This document shows, one piece after another, positions 56,504 through 64,000 of a stretch of 64,000 nucleotides of DNA. The notes under the pieces are model-generated. The model was not told the origin of the DNA. It saw nothing but the letters and a program-made list of their open reading frames with translations, and ran no database searches. Positions within the stretch are counted from its first letter, which is position 1, and every line of letters begins with the position of its first letter. The stretch covers positions 248,001-312,000 of the forward strand of contig OW818695.1 of assembly GCA_942493345.1 (NCBI GenBank). The letters are read 5' to 3'. The DNA comes from GWE2-42-39 sp942493345 (GTDB taxonomy: Bacteria > Bacteroidota > Bacteroidia > Bacteroidales > Prolixibacteraceae). The translations under genes were made by a program, and so were the position numbers.

Positions 56504-56584
56504 TTTTGTCATGCTGAACGTAGTGAAGCATCTGTTGAAAATAGCTCTAATCATTAAATCCTTCGCTTCACTCAGGATGACAAA
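56504..56584. repeat. Dispersed inverted repeat (MITE-like)
   Basis: TTTGTCATGCTGAACGTAGT (56504-56523) faces its inverted counterpart CGCTTCACTCAGGATGACAA (56563-56582). Ends in TTTGTCAT/ATGACAAA. Related copies lie at 37886-37945 and near 42430-42460. Non-coding, between pssA and the GT39 gene. Confidence 0.65.
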
Positions 56585-56706
56585 CCGTCTTTTGTTGATT
56601 GACATGACGATAGCATATTCACATTCATTTTTACTCCTTCCATTTATTCTTATCTTAGTCGTTCGAAGAATTAAAATTCTATCATCAGTTGCTTTAATTT
56701 GAATAA

Positions 56707-58644
56707 ATGAACCTGTATTCTGGAAAATACAAAAATCATCTTCCTCTGTTTCTCATCATGCTCGTTGCCATCGTGGTTCGTTTTTGGCAACTGGATAAAA
56801 TTCCCTTTGTACACGACGAATTAAGCGCATTGTTTCGTACCCGTTTCGATAATTTTACCGATCTCATCAATAAAGGTGTTTTGATCGATGGTCATCCGGC
56901 AGGCATTCAGGTATTTCTTTATTATTGGGGACAATTTTTTGGTTTTTCAGAAATCGCATTGAAGATTCCATTTCTGATTATGGGAACGGCCTCGGTTGGA
57001 TTAATTTATCTGGTAGGAAAAGAATGGTTCGGAAAAACAAGCGGATTAATTGCCGCTGCATTTTCAGTGAGTTTGCAATACACTGTTTTTTATAGTCAAA
57101 TTGCCCGGCCCTATTCAAGCGGTTTGTTTTTTTCATTACTGATGGTGTACTTTTGGGACAAACTCGTTTATTCGCCTCAGAAACAATTTTTGCGAAACTC
57201 TTTTTTCTATGTTATTGCAGCTTCCCTTTGCACGTATAATCATCATTTTAGCCTTCTTTTTGCGGTTATTGTCGGTATCAGTGGCTTATTCATCATTCCA
57301 AAGCAATTTCTAAGAAAATATTTCATTAACGGAATTCTGATTTTCGTCTTATACTTGCCACACATCAGTATATTATTGTATCAACTAAAGGTAGGTGGAG
57401 TAGAAGGCTGGCTTGGAAAACCCGAAAATGATTTTCTTTTTAGGTATATTCATTTTCTTTTTAATTATTCATTTCTACTCCTGGCTTTTGCCTTTTGCCT
57501 CTTTCTTTTTGGAGTAATAAGCGCGGATCGAAAAATTTTTACTCAAAAATATGTTTTGTCTCTTATGTGGTTCTTTCTGCCGCTTTTTATCGGTTTCTTT
57601 TACTCGAAATTTGTGAATAGCGTTTTACAATACTCCGTTCTGATTTTCTCATTCCCATTCTTTCTTTACATCTTGTTTGGTAGCATCAAAGAGCTTTCGT
57701 GCAAAGTTAATTTGCTTCTGGTGATTTTAATTCTGACCGTCAGTACAACAACACTTGTCTTCGAACGACGACATTACGAATTATTTTACAAGTCGGCCTA
57801 CGAACAAATATTGATTGACAATCAGGTGGCACAAACTGAAAGCAAGGAAAAAATAGTTTCAATTATTCATTCGCACAAACTCATTTCAAAATATTACATC
57901 GAAAAACATCAGTTGGACAGCACGTTTATTTGGGATGATCATTTTGAAAACCCGGTTTCATTAATTTTATTTTTAGAGAAATCAGTGGCAAGCAACGATT
58001 ATCTTTTTTTCGGTACAATGAATAGTGCAGACCAATTAACGGTTGCGGTTATTCGGAAATATTATCCAAGAATTGTTCGCCATAATTGCTATTTTGGCGG
58101 CGAAAGCTTTTTGTTTTCAAAAGAAGTAAACTCAATCGAGGGGAAGCAACCTCTTTCAGAAATGGGGTTTGAAGCAGAAAACAAAAACTGGTCTCCGATA
58201 AATATATCCAACAGGATCGATTCGGTGAGTTTTTTCGGCAACTATTCATTGTTGTTAAATGAAAAATCGGAGTGGTCACCTTCTTTCAGCTATCCGATGG
58301 ACAGTCTTCATTTACAAAAATTTGATGTAATAGAAGTGAATCTGAAAACCAAAATCATTTCGGACACAATTGATGCTGTTTTAGTTGTCTCTGTTGAGAA
58401 AGATGGAAAATCGCTAATTTGGAACGGGACATCTTTCGGATTGTTTGTAAAAAACACACAACCAGAATGGCAAACCGTTTTTAACGCAATTGAATTGAAC
58501 TTTTCTCCACGAGAATTCAAACATCATCAAATGAAAGTGTACGTTTGGAACAAAGGCAAACATACTTTTCTGATTGATAATATCAAAATTCAGGTCAGAG
58601 AAGGGAACCGGATAAAATATGGGTTATCAGAAGATTTGAATTGA
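56707..58644 (+). CDS. GT39/ArnT-like membrane glycosyltransferase
   Basis: A 645-residue integral membrane protein of the PMT/ArnT-like superfamily, expected to use lipid-linked sugar donors. The first extracytoplasmic loop carries VHDELSALFR (about residues 37-46), with the D-E pair typical of the catalytic Asp site, and DGHPAG (about residues 61-66). About ten hydrophobic helices fill residues 10-360. The C-terminal 280 residues are soluble and beta-rich, with a jelly-roll-like segment, longer than many relatives. Acceptor unknown; surface polysaccharide or protein O-glycosylation are candidates. Isolated gene. Confidence 0.82.
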   Translation: MNLYSGKYKNHLPLFLIMLVAIVVRFWQLDKIPFVHDELSALFRTRFDNFTDLINKGVLIDGHPAGIQVFLYYWGQFFGFSEIALKIPFLIMGTASVGLIYLVGKEWFGKTSGLIAAAFSVSLQYTVFYSQIARPYSSGLFFSLLMVYFWDKLVYSPQKQFLRNSFFYVIAASLCTYNHHFSLLFAVIVGISGLFIIPKQFLRKYFINGILIFVLYLPHISILLYQLKVGGVEGWLGKPENDFLFRYIHFLFNYSFLLLAFAFCLFLFGVISADRKIFTQKYVLSLMWFFLPLFIGFFYSKFVNSVLQYSVLIFSFPFFLYILFGSIKELSCKVNLLLVILILTVSTTTLVFERRHYELFYKSAYEQILIDNQVAQTESKEKIVSIIHSHKLISKYYIEKHQLDSTFIWDDHFENPVSLILFLEKSVASNDYLFFGTMNSADQLTVAVIRKYYPRIVRHNCYFGGESFLFSKEVNSIEGKQPLSEMGFEAENKNWSPINISNRIDSVSFFGNYSLLLNEKSEWSPSFSYPMDSLHLQKFDVIEVNLKTKIISDTIDAVLVVSVEKDGKSLIWNGTSFGLFVKNTQPEWQTVFNAIELNFSPREFKHHQMKVYVWNKGKHTFLIDNIKIQVREGNRIKYGLSEDLN

Positions 58645-58770
58645 AAGAACCCGAACATAAGAAGTAGCGAAATTCATAAAAGGGAATATTGTTCATGTTA
58701 AGAAATTGTAAATCGCAAAAACTTATTGATTGGCAAAGAAATATGAATTAAGATTAATTTCTTTCCTTGC

Positions 58771-58857
58771 ATGACAATTATGACAACACGTACTTTCCAT
58801 ATTATTCTTGCAGTGGTGGCCGCGATTGCGGGTTCATCCGGGCAGGGTATGGAATAA
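58771..58857 (+). CDS. Leader peptide 1 of a tandem attenuator (28 residues)
   Basis: A short frame starting MTIMTTRTFH and continuing IILAVVAAIAG, so Ile, Leu, Val and Ala codons are clustered. It ends 25 bp before a textbook terminator. An alternative in-frame ATG lies at 58780. Codons 14-17 region GCAGTGGTGGCC (58810-58821) can pair with the terminator's 5' arm GGCCATTCTCTGC (58882-58894), giving an alternative fold. This is the arrangement of branched-chain amino acid attenuators. The nearest downstream gene is an aminotransferase. Confidence 0.7.
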   Translation: MTIMTTRTFHIILAVVAAIAGSSGQGME

Positions 58858-58882
58858 GTTAATGATATTCAGTAATTAATCG

Positions 58883-58920
58883 GCCATTCTCTGCATGCAG
58901 GGAGTGGCTTTTTTTATTTT
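58883..58920 (+). terminator. Attenuator terminator 1
   Basis: GCCATTCTCTGC pairs with GCAGGGAGTGGC (12 bp including G-U pairs) around a two-base AT loop centre, then TTTTTTTATTTT. It lies between leader peptide 1 and leader peptide 2, not after a normal gene. Confidence 0.88.
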
Positions 58921-58926
58921 ACGACA

Positions 58927-58986
58927 ATGATGATGAACATTTTTATTCTTGCAGCAGCGGTCATTCGTGTGAACACATTCACATAG
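58927..58986 (+). CDS. Leader peptide 2 of a tandem attenuator (19 residues)
   Basis: MMMNIFILAAAVIRVNTFT, with three possible ATG starts (58927, 58930, 58933). The DNA around TTTTATTCTTGCAGCAGCGG resembles ATTATTCTTGCAGTGGTGGC of leader 1, suggesting a diverged duplicate. After the stop, CACATAGGGAAGCT (58980-58993) can pair with terminator 2's 5' arm AGCCTTTCTCTGTG at 12 of 14 positions, an antiterminator. Confidence 0.6.
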   Translation: MMMNIFILAAAVIRVNTFT

Positions 58987-59011
58987 GGAAGCTATTGCCT
59001 GAATCATGAAA

Positions 59012-59051
59012 AGCCTTTCTCTGTGTGACAGAGGAAGGCTTTTTTGTTTTT
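59012..59051 (+). terminator. Attenuator terminator 2
   Basis: AGCCTTTCTCTG pairs with CAGAGGAAGGCT (12 bp) around a TGTGA loop, followed by TTTTTGTTTTT. It ends about 30 bp before the aminotransferase start codon, so read-through is required for expression. Confidence 0.9.
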
Positions 59052-59080
59052 GCAGGTTTTTAAACTCTAAATACACGACT

Positions 59081-60292
59081 ATGGAATTCAACTACGAAAG
59101 CCTCATTTCCGAATGTTGTAAAAACATTCCACGTTCCTTTATCCGCGAGATACTGGAAGTTGCCGAACAACCCAATTTTATCTCTTTTGCCGGGGGATTG
59201 CCCAATCCGGCGTATTTCCCGCTGGAACAAATGCACAACGCCTTCCTGAAAGTGATGGAAAACGATGGCCGTGAAGCCCTGCAATACAGCGGCAGCCAGG
59301 GATTTTTGCCCCTTCGGGAATGGATTTGCACACGCTACAACAAAATGTACGGAACGGCAATGACTCCCCGAAACATCATCATCACCAACGGTTCGCAGCA
59401 GGCGCTCGACATGTTGGGAAAGATGTTCATCAATCCCGGCGACCCGCTGATGCTCGAAAGGCCGTCGTACCTGGGCGCAATTCAGGCATTCTCCGCTTAT
59501 CTACCGTATTTCCACCAGGTGCGCCTGACCAGCGAGGGCATCGATTTGGACGAGATGGAACGGGTGATTATAAAAACCAATGCGCGGGTATTGTACGGAA
59601 TACCAAATTTCCAAAATCCGTCGGGCATTTCGTATTCCGAAGAAACCCGGAAAGAACTTGCCATTTTGCTGGAGTGGCACGGGGTGGTTTTTATTGAAGA
59701 CGATCCGTACAACGAGATCCGTTTTGAAGGAACGCCGCATCCTCCGGTATTTTCGTATTTGCCTGAGCAGGTAATCTGGTGCGGTTCGTTTTCAAAAATG
59801 ATTGCACCAGGAATCCGAACCGGTTGGATTTGTGCCCCGGAAGAACTGATGCCGCAATTGCTGCGCATCAAGCAGGCTTCCGATTTGCAATCGAATAACC
59901 TGATTCAACGGGTCATTTTTCAATTTCTGAATGATAACAGGCCGGAAGACCATCTGCAAAAAGTTAAGTCTGTTTATAAAAGCCAAAAAGACACGATGGT
60001 ACAGGCAATTCACGAACATTTTCCGGAAGGTTCTGAACACACCAATCCCGAAGGGGGAATGTTCATATGGCTGACTTTGCCCGAAGGTTTCGATACGGAA
60101 AAGCTGGTTGAAAAATCGCTTCAGAAAAAAGTTGCTTTTGTTCCGGGTCGGTCATTTTTTACTGCGGAAGACGGAAAACGCAACATGCGCCTGAATTTCT
60201 CGAATGCCTCTGAAGAAATGATCATGGAAGGGATGAAACTGTTGGGTGAAACGATAAAAGAATATTCGCCAAAGCGGCTTGTAAAGGTGTAG
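59081..60292 (+). CDS. PLP-dependent aminotransferase (class I, LysN/AruH-like)
   Basis: A 403-residue fold-type I aminotransferase of the MocR-related branch without a DNA-binding domain, usually annotated as 2-aminoadipate, branched-chain or alanine-type transaminase. Motifs: ISFAGGLPNPAYFPLEQM near the N-terminus, ITNGSQQALDMLGKMF (about residue 100), YGIPNFQNPSG (about residue 172), FIEDDPYNEIRF and the PLP Lys in GSFSKMIAPGIRTGW (about residues 234-248). The frame opens earlier, but the ATG at 59081 lies beyond terminator 2 and starts at the family N-terminus. The Ile/Leu/Val/Ala-rich leaders suggest regulation by branched-chain amino acids or alanine. Confidence 0.9.
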   Translation: MEFNYESLISECCKNIPRSFIREILEVAEQPNFISFAGGLPNPAYFPLEQMHNAFLKVMENDGREALQYSGSQGFLPLREWICTRYNKMYGTAMTPRNIIITNGSQQALDMLGKMFINPGDPLMLERPSYLGAIQAFSAYLPYFHQVRLTSEGIDLDEMERVIIKTNARVLYGIPNFQNPSGISYSEETRKELAILLEWHGVVFIEDDPYNEIRFEGTPHPPVFSYLPEQVIWCGSFSKMIAPGIRTGWICAPEELMPQLLRIKQASDLQSNNLIQRVIFQFLNDNRPEDHLQKVKSVYKSQKDTMVQAIHEHFPEGSEHTNPEGGMFIWLTLPEGFDTEKLVEKSLQKKVAFVPGRSFFTAEDGKRNMRLNFSNASEEMIMEGMKLLGETIKEYSPKRLVKV

Positions 60293-60301
60293 TAAAAACA
60301 A

Positions 60302-60332
60302 TTGAGGGTTTCACTTTTCGTGAAGCTCTCAA
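60302..60332. terminator. Bidirectional terminator between the aminotransferase and cyd genes
   Basis: TTGAGGGTTTCAC and GTGAAGCTCTCAA pair over 13 bp around a 5-nt loop, with T-rich flanks on both strands. It separates convergent transcripts. Confidence 0.8.
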
Positions 60333-60387
60333 TTTCGTTCGTTTAATGGTATTGCTAACAATTATCTTTTTACTTACGACTTACGAT

Positions 60388-60522
60388 TTATGACTTACTA
60401 CTTTCTACTTCTTCTTTTTCGAAAACCGCTTCGTATTTCCGGATGGCAAACTTTACCAACTGATACGAAATAACGATCAATGCGGGCCAGCTTAAAAGCC
60501 ATAAAACAGAACTCCAGTACAT
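60388..60522 (-). CDS. CydX-like small subunit of cytochrome bd oxidase
   Basis: A 44-residue protein starting MYWSSVLWLLSWPALIVISY, a single membrane helix followed by a charged tail (KYEAVFEKEEVESS). It begins 17 bp downstream of cydB on the same strand, the usual place of the CydX/CydH-type subunit that stabilises the bd haem site. An overlapping longer frame to 60855 runs antisense to nothing meaningful and overlaps cydB in another frame, so the ATG at 60522 is the start. Homology to CydX is inferred from size, topology and position. Confidence 0.72.
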   Translation of the reverse strand: MYWSSVLWLLSWPALIVISYQLVKFAIRKYEAVFEKEEVESSKS

Positions 60523-60539
60523 AGTTGAGTTTTTAAATG

Positions 60540-61670
60540 TTAATAAAGATGATCTTCTTTCCCCAATTCTTTTTTGCTGATTTTTATTTTGTTCATCAAC
60601 CTCCAGGTGTACCAGATGTATGCCAGAACAAATGGCACAACCAGCGAAACGTAGCTCATGGCCGTCAGTGTATAACGGCTTGACGAGGCATTTTCGATGG
60701 TCAGCGACGATTGCAGGTCGTGAACCGACGGGTAAAATGCCGTGTTGTTGAACCCTGCCAGCAGCAGCAACATCCAAACGGTTAAAACGGTTCCGGCGCC
60801 GGCAAACCAAATTCCCCTGTCTGATTTTTTCAGCAAAGACGAAGCGATGCCCCACAACACGCCCACAATGCCGATCAATAAAATAGCGGCGACCAGCGGC
60901 ATGGCAAACAGGTTGTGCAGGTATTTGTATTTTTCCATGAAAATTTCACCGGTTTCCGGACGATAGGCAAAACCTTCTTTCAGAATTAAAACAATCAGGA
61001 AATAAAGAAAGAAAACGAGAAACGGAACAGCGTTGTACCACAATTGTTTTTGTGAGCGTGCAAACATTTCATCGCTTTCCACCGAGTTCATAAAATAGAG
61101 CAGTCCGAGTACCCGGGCCAGGAAAAACACCGACAGCCCCAGCGCCACATTGTGAAATGTGAGTACCGCTTCGAGCCCGCGAAAAGGCGTCGCCCATATT
61201 ACGTTGTTCATCCAATTCAGACTGAACATGGCCCCATTGAAAAAAGTACCGACGGCCGTTCCAACCAGAATGGTACCAAACAAACCGTTCAGGATAAGAA
61301 ACCATTCGAATGTTTTTGCGCCCAAAAAATTGTTTGGTTTTTTCCGGTACTCGTACGAAACGGCCTGAATGACAAAGAAAATGAGGATGGCATACCAAAC
61401 CCAGTATGCGCCTCCAAACGAAGTAGCGTAAAACAAGGGAAACGATGCAAAAAAAGCGCCTCCGAAAGTTACCAGTGTGGTAAACGTAAATTCCCATTTT
61501 CTTCCCAGCGTGTTGATCAGCAGGCTGCGTTCGATGTCGGTTTTGGCGATGGTGTAAATCAGGGTTTGCCCGCCCTGAACGAAAGTCAGGAATACAAACA
61601 AAGCGCCCAACAGCGAAACGATGATCCACCAGTATTGCTGCAATGCAAGATATGATAACGATTCAAACAT
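60540..61670 (-). CDS. cydB: Cytochrome bd ubiquinol oxidase subunit II
   Basis: The 376-residue integral membrane subunit pairs with CydA in the bd-type quinol oxidase, which reduces O2 at low oxygen tension without pumping protons. It opens LALQQYWWIIVSLLGALFVF and shows about eight or nine hydrophobic helices; WKFTF-like segments (GRKWEFTFTTLVTFGGAFFA) and AYIWYTWRLMNKIK at the end fit the family. Its start overlaps the cydA stop by one base (translational coupling). Confidence 0.94.
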   Translation of the reverse strand: MFESLSYLALQQYWWIIVSLLGALFVFLTFVQGGQTLIYTIAKTDIERSLLINTLGRKWEFTFTTLVTFGGAFFASFPLFYATSFGGAYWVWYAILIFFVIQAVSYEYRKKPNNFLGAKTFEWFLILNGLFGTILVGTAVGTFFNGAMFSLNWMNNVIWATPFRGLEAVLTFHNVALGLSVFFLARVLGLLYFMNSVESDEMFARSQKQLWYNAVPFLVFFLYFLIVLILKEGFAYRPETGEIFMEKYKYLHNLFAMPLVAAILLIGIVGVLWGIASSLLKKSDRGIWFAGAGTVLTVWMLLLLAGFNNTAFYPSVHDLQSSLTIENASSSRYTLTAMSYVSLVVPFVLAYIWYTWRLMNKIKISKKELGKEDHLY

Positions 61671-63247
61671 TACTTGTTCCCTCCTTCTTCTTCTTTATGT
61701 GGCCCGATTTTTATTTGGCGGAGCATGATTTTTATTTCAGCAATAAGCAAAGTTGTAAATATTGCGGCAAACAGCCAGAAAGTAACCATCACGGCGCCCG
61801 AACTGATTCGGGTAACAGCAGCCATGGTGGGCATCAAATCCTGGATAACCCACGGTTGACGGCCCACTTCGGCAACGACCCAACCTGCCTGACTGGCAAG
61901 GTATGCCAACGGGATAGTCCAGATGGCGGCCCACAGGAACCATTTTTTATTCTGAATAACCCCTTTGGCCGAAAACCAGAATGCCAAAATGAAAAAGAGA
62001 ATGAACCATCCGCCCAGCGCCACCATGATATGAAAACTGTAAAACGAAAGCGGGATGCTCGGTATCAGTTGGTTCACATCGGAAATGTACCCGTAACCAA
62101 AATATTTAAAATAGTTATCCTGAAAATCTTTACTCATAAATTCTGACTTCAGGCTATCGGCGCGCGCTGTTTCACCAGCCTTTTTTGCATCCTTGAAATC
62201 CTTCAATTTCTGAATGGCAATTTTCCCCCTTTCAACTTTTTCGGAGGCTGGAATAATGCCGTATTTCGGGTTCCCTTTTAACAGATCGTTCACGCCCGGA
62301 ACAAATGCGTTCCAGTCGAGAAATGCCATGTACGAAAGCACATTGGGTATTTCGACAACCATTTTTAATTTCTTCAGTTTTATATTTTCGGGGTCGCTTT
62401 CGGTGGATGACACAACTCCGAAAACAACCAATCCAACCCCCTCGCTTCCGTTGTACAGACCTTCGATAGCAGCAAATTTCATGGGCTGATATTGGGCAAT
62501 CTGTCGGGCCGAATTATCGCCCGAAAGGACAGTGTAAACGGATGACAAAAAACCAAATATTGCGGCAACAGTAATGCTTTTTTTTGCCAACGACAGGTCT
62601 CTTTTTTTCAATAGAAACCATGCTGACACGCCAATTACAAAAATGGTAGCCAGTACAAAACTCGACGAAGTGGTGTGCAAAAATTTGTGTATGGCCATGG
62701 GCGAAAACAAAACATCCCAGAAGTTTGTCATTTCATTTCGCGCCGTTTCGGGATTGAAAATCATGCCGACCGGCCGTTGCATCCAGCCGTTGGCAACCAA
62801 AATCCACAAGGCCGACAGGTTGGCTCCGATGGCCGTCAGCCAGGTAGCCAGCAAATGAAATTTTTTGCTGACTTTGTTCCAACCGAAAAACATAACCGCA
62901 ATAAAAGTCGATTCCATGAAAAAGGCAAAAATGCCTTCGATTGCCAGTGGCGCGCCAAAAATATCGCCCACAAACCACGAGTAATTCGACCAGTTGGTGC
63001 CAAATTCAAATTCGAGAATGATCCCGGTAGCAACCCCAATTGCGAAATTAATGCCGAAAAGAGTCATCCAGAATTTGGTAATCCGCTTCCATTCCGGGTT
63101 TCCGGTACGGACGTAAATGGTTTCCATGAAGGCAATGATGAATGTAATTCCCAGGGTGAGGGGAACAAAAATCCAGTGGTACATCGCGGTCAGTGCAAAT
63201 TGCGCCCGCGACCAGTCGACCAGTGATAAATCGATTGTTTCAAGCAT
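61670..63247 (-). CDS. cydA: Cytochrome bd ubiquinol oxidase subunit I
   Basis: The 525-residue haem-bearing subunit. Conserved elements are RAQFALTAMYHWIFVPLTLG (axial His near residue 23), GIFAFFMESTF (Glu near residue 108), KFLHTTSSSF (second axial His near residue 193), a long periplasmic Q-loop (about residues 250-385), FHIMVALGG (axial Met near residue 409) and GRQPWVIQ. The length resembles the E. coli long-Q-loop form. Preceded by a DUF4492 gene and followed by cydB and a CydX-like gene. Confidence 0.96.
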   Translation of the reverse strand: MLETIDLSLVDWSRAQFALTAMYHWIFVPLTLGITFIIAFMETIYVRTGNPEWKRITKFWMTLFGINFAIGVATGIILEFEFGTNWSNYSWFVGDIFGAPLAIEGIFAFFMESTFIAVMFFGWNKVSKKFHLLATWLTAIGANLSALWILVANGWMQRPVGMIFNPETARNEMTNFWDVLFSPMAIHKFLHTTSSSFVLATIFVIGVSAWFLLKKRDLSLAKKSITVAAIFGFLSSVYTVLSGDNSARQIAQYQPMKFAAIEGLYNGSEGVGLVVFGVVSSTESDPENIKLKKLKMVVEIPNVLSYMAFLDWNAFVPGVNDLLKGNPKYGIIPASEKVERGKIAIQKLKDFKDAKKAGETARADSLKSEFMSKDFQDNYFKYFGYGYISDVNQLIPSIPLSFYSFHIMVALGGWFILFFILAFWFSAKGVIQNKKWFLWAAIWTIPLAYLASQAGWVVAEVGRQPWVIQDLMPTMAAVTRISSGAVMVTFWLFAAIFTTLLIAEIKIMLRQIKIGPHKEEEGGNK

Positions 63248-63253
63248 TGACTA

Positions 63254-63478
63254 TTATTTTTTAGGTTCGGTTAATTGTTCCAAGACAAAATCGCTCCGTT
63301 GCCGGTCGTTTTCGAAATTACTTTTCAGAAAATCGGGAAAGAAAAAAAGTTTCAGGATGGCAAACAGGATGAAAAGTTTTACAAGGATGATGATCCAGAC
63401 CTGTTTGCTCCAGCCGGAAAGGTTTTTAAAACCATCGATATAAAAATTTAAAATACGGTATAATAAGCTGCTCTTCAT
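63254..63478 (-). CDS. DUF4492 protein, cyd operon accessory
   Basis: A 74-residue protein with one or two hydrophobic stretches (WIIILVKLFILFAILKLFFF) and the N-terminal pattern YRILNFYIDGFKNLSGWSK, which I recognise as DUF4492. Genes of this family commonly precede cydA in Bacteroidota and Campylobacterota. It ends 6 bp before cydA and heads the operon. A role in bd oxidase assembly is inferred from its constant position. Confidence 0.8.
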   Translation of the reverse strand: MKSSLLYRILNFYIDGFKNLSGWSKQVWIIILVKLFILFAILKLFFFPDFLKSNFENDRQRSDFVLEQLTEPKK

Positions 63479-63498
63479 TCTAAACTTTTTGACCTTTT

Positions 63499-63506
63499 TA
63501 AAGTTA
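63499..63506 (-). promoter_or_regulatory. Possible -7 element of the cyd operon
   Basis: TAACTTTA on the minus strand (one mismatch to TAnnTTTG), with TTG about 21-22 nt upstream. Only 20 bp precede the DUF4492 start, so this is tentative. Confidence 0.35.
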
Positions 63507-64000
63507 AAACAATTTCGCTTTTTTATAGCAACCCGGAATATATCTTCTGTAATAAAGGAAAAACGGGCAATACGTTTAGCAAAACACGAAGCGGACGGAT
63601 TTGTTTGGAGTGATTGTACAATTCAAAAAATACGTCCTATTTTTTACTCACTTTTCGTCTATAAACTGATTCACCGGTAAAATCTTGAATCTTAAAAATC
63701 CCTGTATATTTTCGTTTTCTGTTCCCCGGTAAAATTCTTCATTCACCTTTTATTTTCCTCTATTTAAAGGATAACTTCTGACCACATGAATTTTCCGGAC
63801 TATTTTTGTTGATATAATTGATTGGACAAGCTCTTTTTTTATTGGTGATACATCGAGGTAAAACAAAAAACCAGACTTTCGAAGCCATGAATCTGGTTTA
63901 TAATAATTTTTACTTGTAACCGTTTCTGTTTTAGAAAATGATTCAAGAAAAAAATCGCCGCCGAAGCAACCATTTTCAGATGAATTTGTCTATTGAGAAA
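63507..64000. other. Intergenic region upstream of the cyd operon
   Basis: No convincing gene. The only frame of note (63489-63680, +) has no family resemblance. The region is AT-rich and holds a minus-strand terminator at 63861-63899. Nothing else is recognised. Confidence 0.5.
63861..63899 (-). terminator. Terminator of a leftward gene beyond the right edge
   Basis: AAACCAGA (63868-63875) and TCTGGTTT (63892-63899) pair. On the minus strand the stem is followed by TTTTTTGTTTT, so it ends a transcript coming from the right of the window. Confidence 0.7.

Noticed and set aside
63489..63680. 63-residue plus-strand frame upstream of the cyd operon
   Set aside because: No recognisable features, and it overlaps the region needed for the cyd promoter.
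1..64000. tRNA or rRNA genes
   Set aside because: I looked for tRNA-like cloverleaf and CCA-proximal patterns and rRNA signatures and saw none. A tRNAscan-SE run would be decisive.

Overview
The window reads as a chromosomal segment from a Bacteroidota bacterium, probably a Bacteroidales/Marinilabiliales-type marine or anaerobic lineage (the order is inference). Three things support this: repeated upstream motifs of the form TTTG-N19..21-TAnnTTTG, the Bacteroidota promoter signature; a giant secreted protein ending in a type IX secretion (T9SS) sorting domain; and the cluster rsfS-ftsH-LUD-DUF2007-cdsA-psd-pssA, a gene order familiar from this phylum.

Layout. 1-6.2 kb: a galactose locus (sugar MFS transporter cut by the left edge, galK, galT, a GntR regulator, divergent galM) with two copies of a candidate operator. 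6.3-13.2 kb: a GT4 glycosyltransferase, a long-chain acyl-CoA synthetase, an AT-rich RloC/PrrC-like AAA_13 ATPase (probable defence gene) and a ketopantoate reductase. 13.3-28.2 kb: one 4,947-residue multidomain adhesin-like protein with seven near-identical 297-bp repeats. 28.7-31.9 kb: a five-gene minus-strand cassette of signal-less proteins (DUF6261-like, three 80-residue mini tail-collar proteins, a discoidin/cadherin-like beta-sandwich protein). 32.0-33.9 kb: a repeat island with a 42-bp palindromic array, five 214-217-bp tandem repeats and a Y1 (IS200/RAYT-like) transposase. 34-41.5 kb: patatin, a PRMT-like methyltransferase, AlkD-like glycosylase, RsmE, an orphan IorA, an EFR1-type ferredoxin and a YkgJ-type cysteine-cluster protein. 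41.75-42.3 kb: a probable large structured RNA with no assigned family. 42.5-50.9 kb: lysS-gpsA-pgi, recJ, a lipoprotein S41 protease and birA. 50.9-56.5 kb: ribosome silencing factor, FtsH and the phosphatidylethanolamine branch (CdsA, PssA, Psd). 56.7-60.3 kb: a GT39-like membrane glycosyltransferase and a PLP aminotransferase preceded by two tandem leader-peptide/attenuator modules. 60.4-63.5 kb: the cytochrome bd operon (DUF4492, cydA, cydB and a 44-residue CydX-like protein).

Most genes are housekeeping. The observations most worth following are the structured RNA at 41,751-42,300, the duplicated attenuator at 58.77-59.05 kb, the repeat/transposase island at 32-34 kb, the mini-collar cassette, the RloC-like gene and the PRMT-like/patatin pair. 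All calls come from reading the sequence; no database search was run.
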